Assembly: GCF_000156195.1 (NCBI RefSeq)
Contig: NZ_GG688324.1
Span: forward strand, 1 to 64,000
Direction of reading: 5' to 3'
From: Bacteroides finegoldii DSM 17565
Lineage (GTDB): Bacteria > Bacteroidota > Bacteroidia > Bacteroidales > Bacteroidaceae
Length of the DNA stretch: 64,000 bases
Positions 24,831 to 34,383 of this stretch are shown here, piece by piece. Numbering within the stretch: the first letter of the stretch is position 1; each line of letters begins with the position of its first letter. The translations under genes were made by a program, and so were the position numbers. A model generated the notes under the pieces. The model worked only from the letters and a program-made list of their open reading frames with translations. It did no database searches and had not been told where the DNA came from.

Positions 24831-26822
24831 TTATAGCGGAATGTATTCAACAAACGCTTCCATTGCCTCGTATGAAGCCAAGCCCAATTTGTCATACAAT
24901 GCAGCTGTACCGCGATTACGGTCCTCGCTGCGTTGCCAGAACAGACGTTCATCGTTACCCAAGAAAGGAGCGCTTTCCATCTGCGACTGATGCTTCAAGA
25001 TAGAATTACGTTTTGCGCGAAGTTCTTCCGGGCTGATAGGCACTGCCATTTCAATGTTCTCAATTTCCCATTCGGCCCAGGCGCCGCGATACATCCAGAT
25101 ACGGCAGTCTTTCAGCCACTTGGCACCTTCTTCTTTTTCAAGGTCGATGGCAGCGAATACTGCATCCGTACATACACGGTGAGTACCGTGCGGGTCGGCC
25201 AAGTCACCGGCTACGAAAATCTGATGAGGTTTCACTTCACGGAGCAGGTTACGTACGATTTCTACGTCGGCTTCGCTGATCGGATTCTTTTGAATCTTAC
25301 CCGTTTCGTAGAAAGGCAGATCAAGGAAGTGGCAACGTTCCAATGGAATGTTATTATATGTACAAGCAGTACGGGCTTCACCGCGACGGATCAGACCTTT
25401 GATAGTCAGTATGTCACGGCTGTCCATATCACCGTCTTTCTTCGCTTTCAGGAAATTACGTATTTCTGCGTACTTTTCATTGATAACCTGGTCCTCACTA
25501 TTGTTGAAGATCTGGTTGAATCCGTTGATGAAGTGCATGAAACGAATTACTTCTTCATCACCTACAGCGATATTGCCGGAAGTTTCGTATGCCACGTGTA
25601 CTTCATGTTTCTGCTCTACCAGACGGCGGAGAGTTCCACCCATAGAGATAACGTCATCATCAGGATGGGGAGAGAAAATAATCACACGTTTCGGGTAGGG
25701 TTTTGCACGTTCGGGACGATAGGTGTCGTCAGCATTCGGCTTGCCGCCCGGCCATCCGGTGATGGTGTGCTGCAAATCATTGAAGATCTTGATATTTACA
25801 TTGTATGCAGAACCATAAAGAGCCAACAGTTCACTCAGACCGTTTTCATTATAATCCTTGTTAGTCAGTTTCAAAATAGGTTTGCCTGTCAACTGGCACA
25901 ACCAGACAATAGCGCTACGGATCAACTTGTCATTCCATTCGCAGGAAGTTACCAGCCACGGACGTTGGATGCGTGTCAGATTCATGGCTGCCGAAAGGTC
26001 AAGCGCTACATGTGCATTGTTGTGAGTTTGCAGATAAGAAGCAGGAATAGTATCGGTGATCGCACCTTCCACACATTCTTTAATCATAGCTGCTTTGTTC
26101 TCGCCCCATGCAAGCAGATATACTTTCTTTGCACTGAGAATGGTAGCTACTCCCATCGTGATAGAACTGATCGGAGTATTATCCATTGTTCCGAAAATTC
26201 TGGATGCTTCATTGCGCGAGGCGTTATCCAATAAAATCAGACGGGTGGTAGAGTTCAAGCGTGAACCCGGTTCGTTGAATGCGATGTTACCCACACGGCC
26301 GATACCCAGTAAAGCAATATCAATGCCTCCGAAACTTTCGATACGTTGTTCGTAGAGACGGCAATATTCAAAGATTGTATCTTTGGCAATACTTCCGTTG
26401 GGAGTGAATATATTCTGCTTGTCGATGTCGATATGATCCAACAGCATATTCTTCAAAGCGTTGAAATTGCTGTTGACTGCATCAGGAGCCAATGGATAAT
26501 ATTCGTACATATTAAATACGATCACATTACGGAAGCTGAGTCCTTCTTCCTTGTGCATGCGAATAAGTTCCGTATATACGTGTCTGGGAGAATCTCCTCC
26601 CGGAAGAGCCAATACGCAGAAACGTCCGGCTTTTTGTTTTTCGCGGATGGTTTGTGCTATTTCGCGGGCAATGTAGTTAGCGCCTTCTTCTACAGATTCG
26701 TAAATGTCCGTAGGAATTTTTTCTAGTCTTGTCAAGACTGATTTTTCAAAAGCATTCTCCGGTCTGTAATATCTGGGGGAGACCCGGTGGAGACTGATTT
26801 GAGAACTAAGATTTGTTTTCAT
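24831..26822 (-). CDS. NagB-like isomerase domain fused to PIG-L deacetylase
   Basis: 663 residues from MKTNLSSQISLHRVSP; an upstream in-frame Met (26888) lies in front of the promoter. The N-terminal half (about 50-300) is a glucosamine-6-phosphate deaminase fold (LALPGGDSP, FNMYEY, GIGRVGNIAFNEPGS). Against E. coli NagB, Asp72 is Tyr106, Asp141 is Val177 and His143 is Asn179, while Glu148 is kept (Glu184). The C-terminal half is a PIG-L/LmbE zinc deacetylase with PHPDDD (385-390) and DPHGTHR. Usually annotated nagB in Bacteroides. The altered NagB site makes deaminase activity doubtful; deacetylation of an amino sugar by the second domain is the likelier chemistry. Confidence 0.85.
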   Translation of the reverse strand: MKTNLSSQISLHRVSPRYYRPENAFEKSVLTRLEKIPTDIYESVEEGANYIAREIAQTIREKQKAGRFCVLALPGGDSPRHVYTELIRMHKEEGLSFRNVIVFNMYEYYPLAPDAVNSNFNALKNMLLDHIDIDKQNIFTPNGSIAKDTIFEYCRLYEQRIESFGGIDIALLGIGRVGNIAFNEPGSRLNSTTRLILLDNASRNEASRIFGTMDNTPISSITMGVATILSAKKVYLLAWGENKAAMIKECVEGAITDTIPASYLQTHNNAHVALDLSAAMNLTRIQRPWLVTSCEWNDKLIRSAIVWLCQLTGKPILKLTNKDYNENGLSELLALYGSAYNVNIKIFNDLQHTITGWPGGKPNADDTYRPERAKPYPKRVIIFSPHPDDDVISMGGTLRRLVEQKHEVHVAYETSGNIAVGDEEVIRFMHFINGFNQIFNNSEDQVINEKYAEIRNFLKAKKDGDMDSRDILTIKGLIRRGEARTACTYNNIPLERCHFLDLPFYETGKIQKNPISEADVEIVRNLLREVKPHQIFVAGDLADPHGTHRVCTDAVFAAIDLEKEEGAKWLKDCRIWMYRGAWAEWEIENIEMAVPISPEELRAKRNSILKHQSQMESAPFLGNDERLFWQRSEDRNRGTAALYDKLGLASYEAMEAFVEYIPL

Positions 26823-26877
26823 AAAGTTGTTAATTAAGTTATGTAAGATTAGAATTCTTACGACTGTATTTTCACGA

Positions 26878-26885
26878 CAAAGATA
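26878..26885 (-). promoter_or_regulatory. -7 element of the NagB-deacetylase gene
   Basis: TATCTTTG on the minus strand fits TAnnTTTG, 55 bases before the ATG at 26822. It is upstream of that ATG but downstream of the alternative Met at 26888, which supports the shorter protein. Confidence 0.55.
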
Positions 26886-26967
26886 CAAAAGAGGTTTATA
26901 TAATTAACTACCTGCTTTGCGGTATTGTTGTCGTTTTAATTGGTTTTTAACATTTGTTTGATAGCAA

Positions 26968-27747
26968 CTATGACAGATGAAATTCGTCTGCATCTTTCCA
27001 TACCGGAAATTTTTCTCTGAATTGACGGAGAGCGGACAGGTTGAGAGTTGCCGTAGCTATTCCTTCCCGGCCGTCGGGCAGCGAGGCTATCTCTTCTCCG
27101 AAAGCTGAATAGATTTTACTTCCTCCATTATACTCCAAATGGTAACCGTCGGTTCCTGTCCGGTTGACACCGCATACATAGCACTGATTCTCGAACGCTC
27201 GAGCTCGAAGCAACGTATCCCATACCGGACGGCGGGGAATAGGCCAGTTGGCTACATATATCAATAAGTCATACTCATTGTTTATATTTCGGCTCCATAC
27301 CGGGAAACGAAGGTCGTAGCAGACTTGCAGACAAATGTTCCATTCGAGGTAGGGAAGGATAAGCCGTTTCGTGCCGGCGGAGAAATGTTCGGCTTCCCGT
27401 CCCATGCGGAACAAATGCCGTTTGTCGTAATAGAATTCTTCTCCTTCCGGTGTCAGAACAAATGCCCGATTGTAGAACAACCCGTTATCCGTTGCGATAT
27501 AACTTCCGCAGATGGCTATCTGGAATTGCCTGGCCCATAGTTTGAGAGTGGTAATGGTTTCACCGGAATTAGGTTCTGCCAATGTTTTGCTCTGCATACT
27601 GAAGCCGGTAGAAAACATTTCCGGTAAAACAACAATCTCCGTTGTTCCACAGAGACTTTGCAGTTTCTTGTGGAGCAGACGGAGATTTTCCTGTTTGTTT
27701 TCCCAAACGATATCGGTTTGTACTATGGAAATACGGATTGAATCCAC
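26968..27747 (-). CDS. Carbon-nitrogen hydrolase (omega-amidase/Nit2 type)
   Basis: 259 residues, the usual length for a single nitrilase-fold domain. The catalytic triad is Glu43 (LPEMF), Lys109 (DKRHLF) and Cys143 (QVCYDLRFPVW). The pattern around DLRFPVWSRN and WPIPRRPVWDTLLRARAFENQ matches the YafV/Nit2 omega-amidases, which hydrolyse alpha-keto-glutaramate or keto-succinamate to the keto acid and ammonia in the cytoplasm. It is the last gene of a three-gene leftward operon, 12 bases after the acyltransferase. Confidence 0.85.
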   Translation of the reverse strand: MDSIRISIVQTDIVWENKQENLRLLHKKLQSLCGTTEIVVLPEMFSTGFSMQSKTLAEPNSGETITTLKLWARQFQIAICGSYIATDNGLFYNRAFVLTPEGEEFYYDKRHLFRMGREAEHFSAGTKRLILPYLEWNICLQVCYDLRFPVWSRNINNEYDLLIYVANWPIPRRPVWDTLLRARAFENQCYVCGVNRTGTDGYHLEYNGGSKIYSAFGEEIASLPDGREGIATATLNLSALRQFREKFPVWKDADEFHLS

Positions 27748-27759
27748 ACTGTTTAGTGA

Positions 27760-28314
27760 TTAAATCTCGCCAAGGGCAAAATTCTCAGGATGTTTTCCTT
27801 GAAAGTCCTTGAAATAAAGTTTGATTTCTCTCATGTCTTTATCAATATCTCCCGACGGCATGATGGCTTTCGTTGCCGAAATCATCTTTTTGCTGTAATC
27901 GATACCGATCAATACGATGGGTACTTGCGCTTTCAAGGCGATATAATAAAAACCCTTTTTCCAATTTGGATTTGCCTTGCGGGTTCCTTCGGGCGTGATA
28001 GCCAAATGAAACTTTTTGCATTCGTTGAAATGTTTGACCATCTGATCCACCAACGAAGTTTTTCGACTACGGTCTACGGGAATCCCACCGACTGCTTTGA
28101 AAAAAAGTCCGAGTGGAAAGAAAAACCATTCTTTCTTCATCATGAAACTAGTCTTACGGCCTAAAGCACCGTAAAATAGTTTTCCAATAAATAAGTCAAG
28201 GTTCGTAGTGTGTGGAGCGGCGCAAATCACGCATTTATCATAATTGGTTACCGTAACGTTTGTCTTCCACCCCAATAGGCGGTAATAGATAAAGCTATAA
28301 ATTGCTTTCTTCAT
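27760..28314 (-). CDS. PlsC-type 1-acyl-glycerol-3-phosphate acyltransferase-like protein
   Basis: 184 residues. Motif I is HTTNLD (His35, Asp40), motif III is TPEGTRK (108-114), and GGIPVDRSRK (about 76-85) corresponds to motif II. The first 20 residues are hydrophobic and could attach it to the inner membrane. It is shorter than classical PlsC (about 240), as is common for the Bacteroides paralogues, which may acylate other lipids. It begins nine bases after the stop of the upstream small gene. Confidence 0.85.
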   Translation of the reverse strand: MKKAIYSFIYYRLLGWKTNVTVTNYDKCVICAAPHTTNLDLFIGKLFYGALGRKTSFMMKKEWFFFPLGLFFKAVGGIPVDRSRKTSLVDQMVKHFNECKKFHLAITPEGTRKANPNWKKGFYYIALKAQVPIVLIGIDYSKKMISATKAIMPSGDIDKDMREIKLYFKDFQGKHPENFALGEI

Positions 28315-28323
28315 TCTGTTTTT

Positions 28324-28593
28324 TTAGTTCAATTTTCCGATCGCTTCAATAATCTCGTTTACTTTTGCATTAAAGTCTGCACGGAATTTCTTATAAAAAC
28401 CTTTCACATTTCCCGGTTCGGTGTGACTGATGCGGCATACAAATTCATCCTGCATTTTCAACACTTCCGCCATTAGCTCGTCGGCCTTACTTTTGTCAGT
28501 ACCAGGTATAAACATACTGTTGATTAAACACTCGGTGAACAATTCTCCTGCGATATAGTTTACATTCTTTTTGAGTTCTCTTCTACTTGCCAT
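28324..28593 (-). CDS. Conserved hypothetical protein, 89 residues
   Basis: A helical, charged, soluble protein (MASRRELKKNVNYIAGELFTECL, KADELMAEVLKMQDEF, DFNAKVNEIIEAIGKLN). No domain is recognised; short proteins with this opening are common in Bacteroides genomes (memory). It heads a three-gene operon with the acyltransferase and the amidase. A near-consensus -7 element (TATCTTTA, 28635-28642, minus strand) lies upstream. Confidence 0.7.
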   Translation of the reverse strand: MASRRELKKNVNYIAGELFTECLINSMFIPGTDKSKADELMAEVLKMQDEFVCRISHTEPGNVKGFYKKFRADFNAKVNEIIEAIGKLN

Positions 28594-28973
28594 AATCTTT
28601 ACATTTAATGGTGAATAATAAAAAATATTTTTGGTAAAGATAGTTACTTTCTTTGATTTAGGCGAATTATACGGGGAAAAAATAAGATAAGGGAGTTTTT
28701 TAATATCTTTTTTATATGTATATAAACATTTCTTTATTGTGGTATTAAATCAAAGTATGGGATATATGATATGAATTAAATTTAGACGTTATTGAATGGA
28801 ATTTGTCCTGATATTGTATAATGGTATGAATATGTGGAGAATTTTATTTATTTCTATTCCTTTTTGACAGATTATTGAACCTTTGGAATAGATAAAAGGA
28901 GTATTTTTACAGTATTCTTATTTCTAGGTGATAAGCAGGCAAATTTTTATCTAAATAAATTAAAAGGAAGACA
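28594..28973. other. AT-rich divergent intergenic region
   Basis: 380 bases between the leftward small-gene operon and the rightward GH43 operon. Apart from the near -7 element at 28635-28642 (minus) and a weak AACCTTTG (28878-28885, plus), no structure or reading frame stands out. Regulatory sites for the HTCS may lie here, but none can be recognised. Confidence 0.5.
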
Positions 28974-30389
28974 ATGAATTTAAGTTTTTTGATGGAGAAG
29001 AGACATTCCTATTTTATATCTATGATATTACTTTGGACGTCTTTTAGTTTGGTGAGTCAGAGCAGTTGTGCGCAAAATCAGGAGAAAATAATATGTAATG
29101 GTATTCCTTGGTTTGATGATCAGGGAAAAATTGTAAATGCTCATGGAGCATGTATTGTGGAAGATGCCGGACGGTATTATTTATTCGGGGAATACCGTTC
29201 GGATGAAACGAATTCTTTTGTTGGTTTTAGTTGCTATTCGTCCGACGATTTATCTAATTGGAAATTTGAACGTATCGTGCTTCCAATACAAAAAGAGGGA
29301 TTGTTAGGTCCTAATAGGATTGGTGAACGTGTGAAGGTCATGAAGTGCCCTTCTACTGGAGAATATGTGATGTATATGCATACCGATGATACGAAATACT
29401 GTGATCCTTGTATCGGGTATGCCACTAGTAAAACTATTAATGGTGAGTACATATTCCAAGGACCTTTTAAAATAGGGAATGAACCTATCCGAATGTGGGA
29501 TATGGGAACTTTTCAGGATACCGATGGGACAGGCTATTTGCTGATTCATGAAGGAGATATCTATCGTCTTAGCGAGGATTATCATTCTGCAGAAAAAAGA
29601 CTCGTGAAGAATATGGCGCCTGGTGGCGAGTCGCCTGCCATGTTTAAAAAGGAGGGCATTTATTATTTTTTGTTTTCAAATAAGACAAGTTGGGAAAAGA
29701 ATGATAATTATTATTTCACAGCTCCGGCAGTGGGCGGTCCGTGGAAGAAGGGTGGTTTGTTTGTCCCTGAAGGTAAATTAACGTATAATTCACAGACTAC
29801 TTTTGTCTTTCCTTTGACACATGGAAAAGATACAATTCCAATGTTTATGGGAGATCGCTGGTCCTTTCCTCATCAGGCTTCAGCTGCCACTTATGTCTGG
29901 ATGCCTATGCAAGCGGATAAGGGAAAACTTTCCATACCGGAATATTGGCAGGCATGGGATATAAAAACATTATCACAGGTGGATGCACTGGATAATGGTC
30001 AAATATTATCTCTCCGGAAAATACGATCTGAAGCAGGATGGGAAAGGAGAGGGGAACAGTTGTGCTCAAACTTGAAAAATAGTGTATTGAACATTCCTTT
30101 TAAAGGTACGCAGGCAGCTATAATAGGAGAAGCCAATTCTCATGGTGGATATGCAAAGGTGAGTGTACTTAATAGAAAAGGTAAAACCCTTTATTCGTCA
30201 TTAATTGATTTTTATAGTAAATATCCGGAGTCAGCTATCCGAATCGTGACTCCAAGTTTTATTAAAGGAAAATATATTTTGAGAGTTGAGGTTACAGGAA
30301 TTTCACCAGTGTGGACGGACAAGACAAAAGCTCGATATGGTAGTGACGATTGTCTGGTTACATTGGATAAAATAGTTGTTTTTGAATAA
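28974..30389 (+). CDS. GH43 exo-beta-1,3-galactanase-type glycosidase
   Basis: 471 residues with an N-terminal hydrophobic signal (ISMILLWTSFSLVSQSSCAQ). The five-bladed propeller opens with VNAHGACIVEDAGRYYLFGEYRS and SCYSSDDLSNW, the pattern of the GH43_24 galactanases. Three positions match the catalytic set of Pc1,3Gal43A (Glu102, Glu208, Gln263): Glu118 (ERVKVM), Glu219 (GGESPAMF) and Gln274 (TYNSQ). Residues about 340-470 form an added beta domain. Expected role: release of galactose units from the non-reducing end of beta-1,3-galactan. Forms an operon with the next gene, 26 bases away. A start at Met7 is possible. Confidence 0.8.
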   Translation: MNLSFLMEKRHSYFISMILLWTSFSLVSQSSCAQNQEKIICNGIPWFDDQGKIVNAHGACIVEDAGRYYLFGEYRSDETNSFVGFSCYSSDDLSNWKFERIVLPIQKEGLLGPNRIGERVKVMKCPSTGEYVMYMHTDDTKYCDPCIGYATSKTINGEYIFQGPFKIGNEPIRMWDMGTFQDTDGTGYLLIHEGDIYRLSEDYHSAEKRLVKNMAPGGESPAMFKKEGIYYFLFSNKTSWEKNDNYYFTAPAVGGPWKKGGLFVPEGKLTYNSQTTFVFPLTHGKDTIPMFMGDRWSFPHQASAATYVWMPMQADKGKLSIPEYWQAWDIKTLSQVDALDNGQILSLRKIRSEAGWERRGEQLCSNLKNSVLNIPFKGTQAAIIGEANSHGGYAKVSVLNRKGKTLYSSLIDFYSKYPESAIRIVTPSFIKGKYILRVEVTGISPVWTDKTKARYGSDDCLVTLDKIVVFE

Positions 30390-30415
30390 TATATTAATCA
30401 TGGTAAAAAAATAAA

Positions 30416-32500
30416 ATGGAAAAAGTAAAGAAGATGTTACCTAAGTTTTGTGGCTTCCTGTTTTTCGGAACGATGTGTACATTTGTTTCGGCACAGAAAA
30501 TTAACTATCAGGTGAATCCTCAAACAGGAGCCTTGCAAACATTAAGTATTGCGAACGACCCACAGAAGATGAACTGGTTGGTAGTTACTGACGGAAGTCA
30601 ATATCGGTGGGTCAAGGAGAATTATGGATGGGGATTAGGATATGCGACTCAAGTAAAGGGAAATCGGAAAGAAAAAGTATCTTGGGAAATCCCTGCAGAA
30701 ATGAAGCAAGAAGGAAACGAGCTTGTTTATATGGCAGGTGACATACGTATATGTGTGAAAAGAAAAATGGTAGAGGATGAGCTTATAGAAGAGTATACGT
30801 TTCGAAATCAGGGAAAGGATAAGGTGGCACTTGTTGATATAGGCGTCTATACGCCATTTAATGACAATTATCCGGGTTCGCGTACATGCATAAATACACG
30901 TACCAATACCCATATTTGGGAAGGAGAAAATGCCGCTTATGTAAATGCTCTTCGAATGGGAGGCCATGCACCACACTTGGGGTTAGTGTTGACTAAAGGA
31001 GCAGTTAAAGGTTATGAGATATGGGAGCGTGGCAGAGATAAAGGCAATTCTCATACAAGAGGTATTATAGCTCTGAATTTGCCGGATTTGCAATTGATGC
31101 CCGGGAAAGAATATTCGATGTCCTGGTGTTTATTTGCTCATAAAGGCATAGACGATTTTCGTCAGAAACTGTTGGAAAAGGGAAGTGTATTTGTTTCTTG
31201 TAATAAATATGTGTTTGAAAAGGGGGAGAAGGCATGTATAGAGCTGGCTGCTGAAACTTCCATTCAGAAATGCGTATTAAAAAATCAGGATATTCATATT
31301 CCGATGAAAAAGCGAGGTAACTTGTGGATAGCAGAAGTTAAGATGGATCAATTAGGAGAGAATCGTTTTGATATTTTTTATGGGAAGGGAAAACAAACGC
31401 ACGTAACTTGTTTGGTTATTGATAATGTGGACAGCTTGATAAAAAAACGGGTTGACTTCATTTGTGACCATCAGCAGATGAAAGAGTCCAATACACGTAA
31501 AGATGCTTTCATGGTTTATGATAACGAAAAGAATGAAATATATTTGAATAATACTCGCAACTGTAATCCTGTTGATCGGGATGAGGGTGCCGAACGTGTC
31601 GGAATGGGAGTTTTGTTGGCTAAATATTATCAGCTACATCCTAATGATCATATAAAAATAGCTTTGTTGAAATATGCAAAATTTCTACGTAATAGATTGC
31701 AGGAAAGTGATTACAAGACATTTTCTTCTGTTGATCGTAAGGGAAGAAATAGAGCATATAACTATGCATGGGTTGCGGATTTCTATTTTCAAATGTACAA
31801 AATCACAGGAGACAAGCAATATGCAGTAGATGGCTATATGACTTTACGGTCTATGTTTCGTCAGTTCGGGCATGGTTTTTATGCTATAGGGATTCCTGTG
31901 CATTTAGGGTTGCAAACATTGAAAGCTGCCGATATGGATGTTGAATATGAAACTCTGAAGAATGATTATATACAGGTTGGAGATACTTTTGTGAAAAACG
32001 GACTGAATTATCCGGCAAGTGAGGTTAATTATGAACAAGCAATTGTAGCTCCCTCAATTATCTTTTTGTTACAGCTTTATATGGAAACGGGAATTCAAAA
32101 ATATTTAGATGGAGCTAAACAGCAAATGCCGACATTGGAAGCGTTTAATGGGAATCAACCAAGTTATCATCTGAATGAAATTGCAATCCGGCATTGGGAT
32201 GGTTACTGGTTTGGAAAACGGGAGATGTGGGGAGATACCTTTCCTCATTATTGGAGTACATTAACAGGAGCTGCTTTTTATCTGTATGCACAATGTGTTG
32301 GAGACAATACTTATAAAAGACGTGCCGAAAATATTGTAAGAAACAATCTTTGCCTGTTCTTTGAAGATGGTAAAGCCTCTTGTGCTTATATCTATCCCAA
32401 TAGAGTAAATGGCGTGAAAGCCGGATTTTATGATCCTTATGCTAATGATCAGGATTGGGCATTAGTTTATTATCTATTAGTGAATAAGGATATTTATTAG
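30416..32500 (+). CDS. Six-hairpin glycosidase-like protein (GH154-like)
   Basis: 694 residues, signal peptide ending near FVSAQ (about 26). The N-terminal 330 residues are a beta-rich domain (NPQTGALQTLSIAND, WGLGYATQ). From about 345 on there is an (alpha/alpha)-type helical barrel: YAWVADFYFQMYKITGD, HWDGYWFGKREMWGDTFPHYWSTLTGAAF and YDPYANDQDWALVYY. This layout resembles, from memory, family GH154, whose known activity is beta-glucuronidase on arabinogalactan side chains. That would fit removal of glucuronic acid before the GH43 enzymes act, but the family assignment needs a profile search. Confidence 0.6.
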   Translation: MEKVKKMLPKFCGFLFFGTMCTFVSAQKINYQVNPQTGALQTLSIANDPQKMNWLVVTDGSQYRWVKENYGWGLGYATQVKGNRKEKVSWEIPAEMKQEGNELVYMAGDIRICVKRKMVEDELIEEYTFRNQGKDKVALVDIGVYTPFNDNYPGSRTCINTRTNTHIWEGENAAYVNALRMGGHAPHLGLVLTKGAVKGYEIWERGRDKGNSHTRGIIALNLPDLQLMPGKEYSMSWCLFAHKGIDDFRQKLLEKGSVFVSCNKYVFEKGEKACIELAAETSIQKCVLKNQDIHIPMKKRGNLWIAEVKMDQLGENRFDIFYGKGKQTHVTCLVIDNVDSLIKKRVDFICDHQQMKESNTRKDAFMVYDNEKNEIYLNNTRNCNPVDRDEGAERVGMGVLLAKYYQLHPNDHIKIALLKYAKFLRNRLQESDYKTFSSVDRKGRNRAYNYAWVADFYFQMYKITGDKQYAVDGYMTLRSMFRQFGHGFYAIGIPVHLGLQTLKAADMDVEYETLKNDYIQVGDTFVKNGLNYPASEVNYEQAIVAPSIIFLLQLYMETGIQKYLDGAKQQMPTLEAFNGNQPSYHLNEIAIRHWDGYWFGKREMWGDTFPHYWSTLTGAAFYLYAQCVGDNTYKRRAENIVRNNLCLFFEDGKASCAYIYPNRVNGVKAGFYDPYANDQDWALVYYLLVNKDIY

Positions 32501-32525
32501 TGAGTGATAGCAAGCTTTTTAGATA

Positions 32526-32568
32526 ACAATAAAGCCGGTTAATGTTTGAAGTTAACCGGCTTTATTGT
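32526..32568. terminator. Bidirectional terminator between convergent PUL operons
   Basis: ACAATAAAGCCGGTTAA (32526-32542) and its perfect complement (32552-32568) form a 17-bp stem with a nine-base loop. Both ends are A/T-rich so each strand gives a T-tract. It separates the rightward two-gene and the leftward three-gene operon. Confidence 0.85.
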
Positions 32569-32587
32569 GACTTTATCTATTTACTTG

Positions 32588-34342
32588 TTATTCTGGGATA
32601 CCCAAAGCTGTAAATTCGTAAATGCCGTCAGCCCACATTGCGGAATTACCTTTATGTACATTGACAACACCATAGATGCGTAGACGTAAATATCTATAGG
32701 CTGTAGGATCTTCTACATTCAGAATCAGAAATCCCACTTGCCAATTTGTTCTACCATCCACAAGCATTTTGTAACTTTTGCCATCCGGACTCCCTTCAAT
32801 TGTGTATTTATAGGCTGCTTCAGAGCCATTGACTAATCTTGTGGAAAGATTAATTTCTGAAATTCTAGCTTTTTTCTGCATGTCTACAGTGAACATATAA
32901 GGTGTACCTATAGTAGCATTTGAACTTTTTTGGAAGTAAGTAGAGGAGTCTAAGCTTGCTCCATCCGTAATACAGTCAGCTTTGACTCCTTTTGCTCCAG
33001 ATACAGCAGATGTAACAGGAACGTTTAATGTCAAATTCTTACCATTTTGTACAGGGATAATTCCATAATTGTCATTGAATTCCAAATATCTGTAATAATC
33101 CATGGAAGCATACCCTTTATTAAATGCAGCAATAGAGATTCTGGGAAAGTTACCGTCCGGAGTTTTATATTTCCGTTGTGCCCCCCAATGATAGCTCCAT
33201 ACTCCATAAGTCGTTCCTACTTTACTAATTCTGTTAAACTGTGCATCAAAAGTTGTATTATTACCGATTTCTCTTATAGGTGTCCATTCACCTGCCAAGT
33301 CAGTTGTTGAGGTATACATCGTTTGGCTTGGATACCATCCGGAAGCCTTTGAACTGAAGAAGTAGTATTCTCCGTCTTTTTTGATAATTGCAGGAGTTTC
33401 TCTATGTAATCCTTTGCATATTGTATTGACTAATTCGACTGGTTTTGTCCAGGAGGCATCCAATTTATATATATTTATATCACTGTTTGTGTTAGTGGCA
33501 GAAAGAAGATATGCCGTATTATCATCATCAATAAAAAGCGATTGATCTCTTGAATCATGTCCTAATGGGCGTTCCATAGTACCTACTTCAAGTTTACCTT
33601 TAGGGGTAATTTGCGCTAGATAGATTTTAGCTGCTGTGTATCCATTTTCATCTTCATAATGCGAAGATAATACGACTTTTCCTGTCTTTGGATTATATCG
33701 GAACGCATTACCTTCCATTTTGACATTCGGATAAAAGGCCAACTCTCTAGGAGTACTCCAACTTCCATTTAATCCTGTTTTAGAGTAACTTTCAGTGACT
33801 AGCCATCCTTTGAGTTGTTGTCCATCAACAGTCTTCTCCGTATTTTCTATTTTATAGGAAAAATAAAGGTTACCGATTTTCATTCCTCCTGGTTTATTTG
33901 ATGATTCTGTAGTAATGTATTTGCCATTCAGATTATCATAAACTTTTCCTTTTCCACTAGGAGTGAATGTCGTAGCCTGTTGAGATTCTGCAGTTGCTAC
34001 TTTTTTCCCGTCTTTAAATGCTTCTACATAGTAGGTAAAAGTTTTACCGACTGCTAGATCATAATCGTCATATGTATTTCCTTTGGCTTCTCCGATTAAG
34101 TTGCTATCCCTGTATATTTTATAAAGGTTTGCATCTTCCCGTTGCATCCAATTCAGCTTAACATTTCGGACTTCTGTCTCGCCTGCAAGTTTGAATACAG
34201 TAGCTGTGACCGCCCAAGTATTAATAGCTCCGGTATTTTTTTCTTTCGGCTGAGCTGCTACAGAGTAAAACATTGGCAAGCTGTATAACCACATAACAAA
34301 GAATAAGAAACAAACTTTTGTCTGTTGACTTTGGGTATTCAT
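32588..34342 (-). CDS. GH43-type protein with FnIII-like and F5/8-type C domains
   Basis: 584 residues, signal peptide ending near SVAAQ (about 31). Residues about 42-127 look like a fibronectin III domain (VKLNWMQREDANLYKIYRDS, TYYVEAFKDGKKVATAES). About 135-430 is a GH43 propeller with Glu210 (EGNAFRYNPKTGK), Glu315 (HRETPAI) and Gln368 (TFDAQ) in the places of the exo-beta-1,3-galactanase catalytic set. About 450-584 is an F5/8 type C/CBM32-like domain (ISEINLSTRL, YRYLRLRIYG). Last gene of a leftward three-gene operon, 41 bases after the next GH43 gene. Likely a galactan-side-chain enzyme held on polymer by its binding domain. Confidence 0.75.
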   Translation of the reverse strand: MNTQSQQTKVCFLFFVMWLYSLPMFYSVAAQPKEKNTGAINTWAVTATVFKLAGETEVRNVKLNWMQREDANLYKIYRDSNLIGEAKGNTYDDYDLAVGKTFTYYVEAFKDGKKVATAESQQATTFTPSGKGKVYDNLNGKYITTESSNKPGGMKIGNLYFSYKIENTEKTVDGQQLKGWLVTESYSKTGLNGSWSTPRELAFYPNVKMEGNAFRYNPKTGKVVLSSHYEDENGYTAAKIYLAQITPKGKLEVGTMERPLGHDSRDQSLFIDDDNTAYLLSATNTNSDINIYKLDASWTKPVELVNTICKGLHRETPAIIKKDGEYYFFSSKASGWYPSQTMYTSTTDLAGEWTPIREIGNNTTFDAQFNRISKVGTTYGVWSYHWGAQRKYKTPDGNFPRISIAAFNKGYASMDYYRYLEFNDNYGIIPVQNGKNLTLNVPVTSAVSGAKGVKADCITDGASLDSSTYFQKSSNATIGTPYMFTVDMQKKARISEINLSTRLVNGSEAAYKYTIEGSPDGKSYKMLVDGRTNWQVGFLILNVEDPTAYRYLRLRIYGVVNVHKGNSAMWADGIYEFTALGIPE

Positions 34343-34383
34343 AATATAATTGGATTTTATTATTTGAAATGCAACTGGAACAG

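Noticed and set aside
24933..26234. Rightward 433-codon open frame opposite the NagB-deacetylase gene
   Set aside because: Antisense shadow of a well-supported gene; repetitive Phe/Val/Thr composition without domains.
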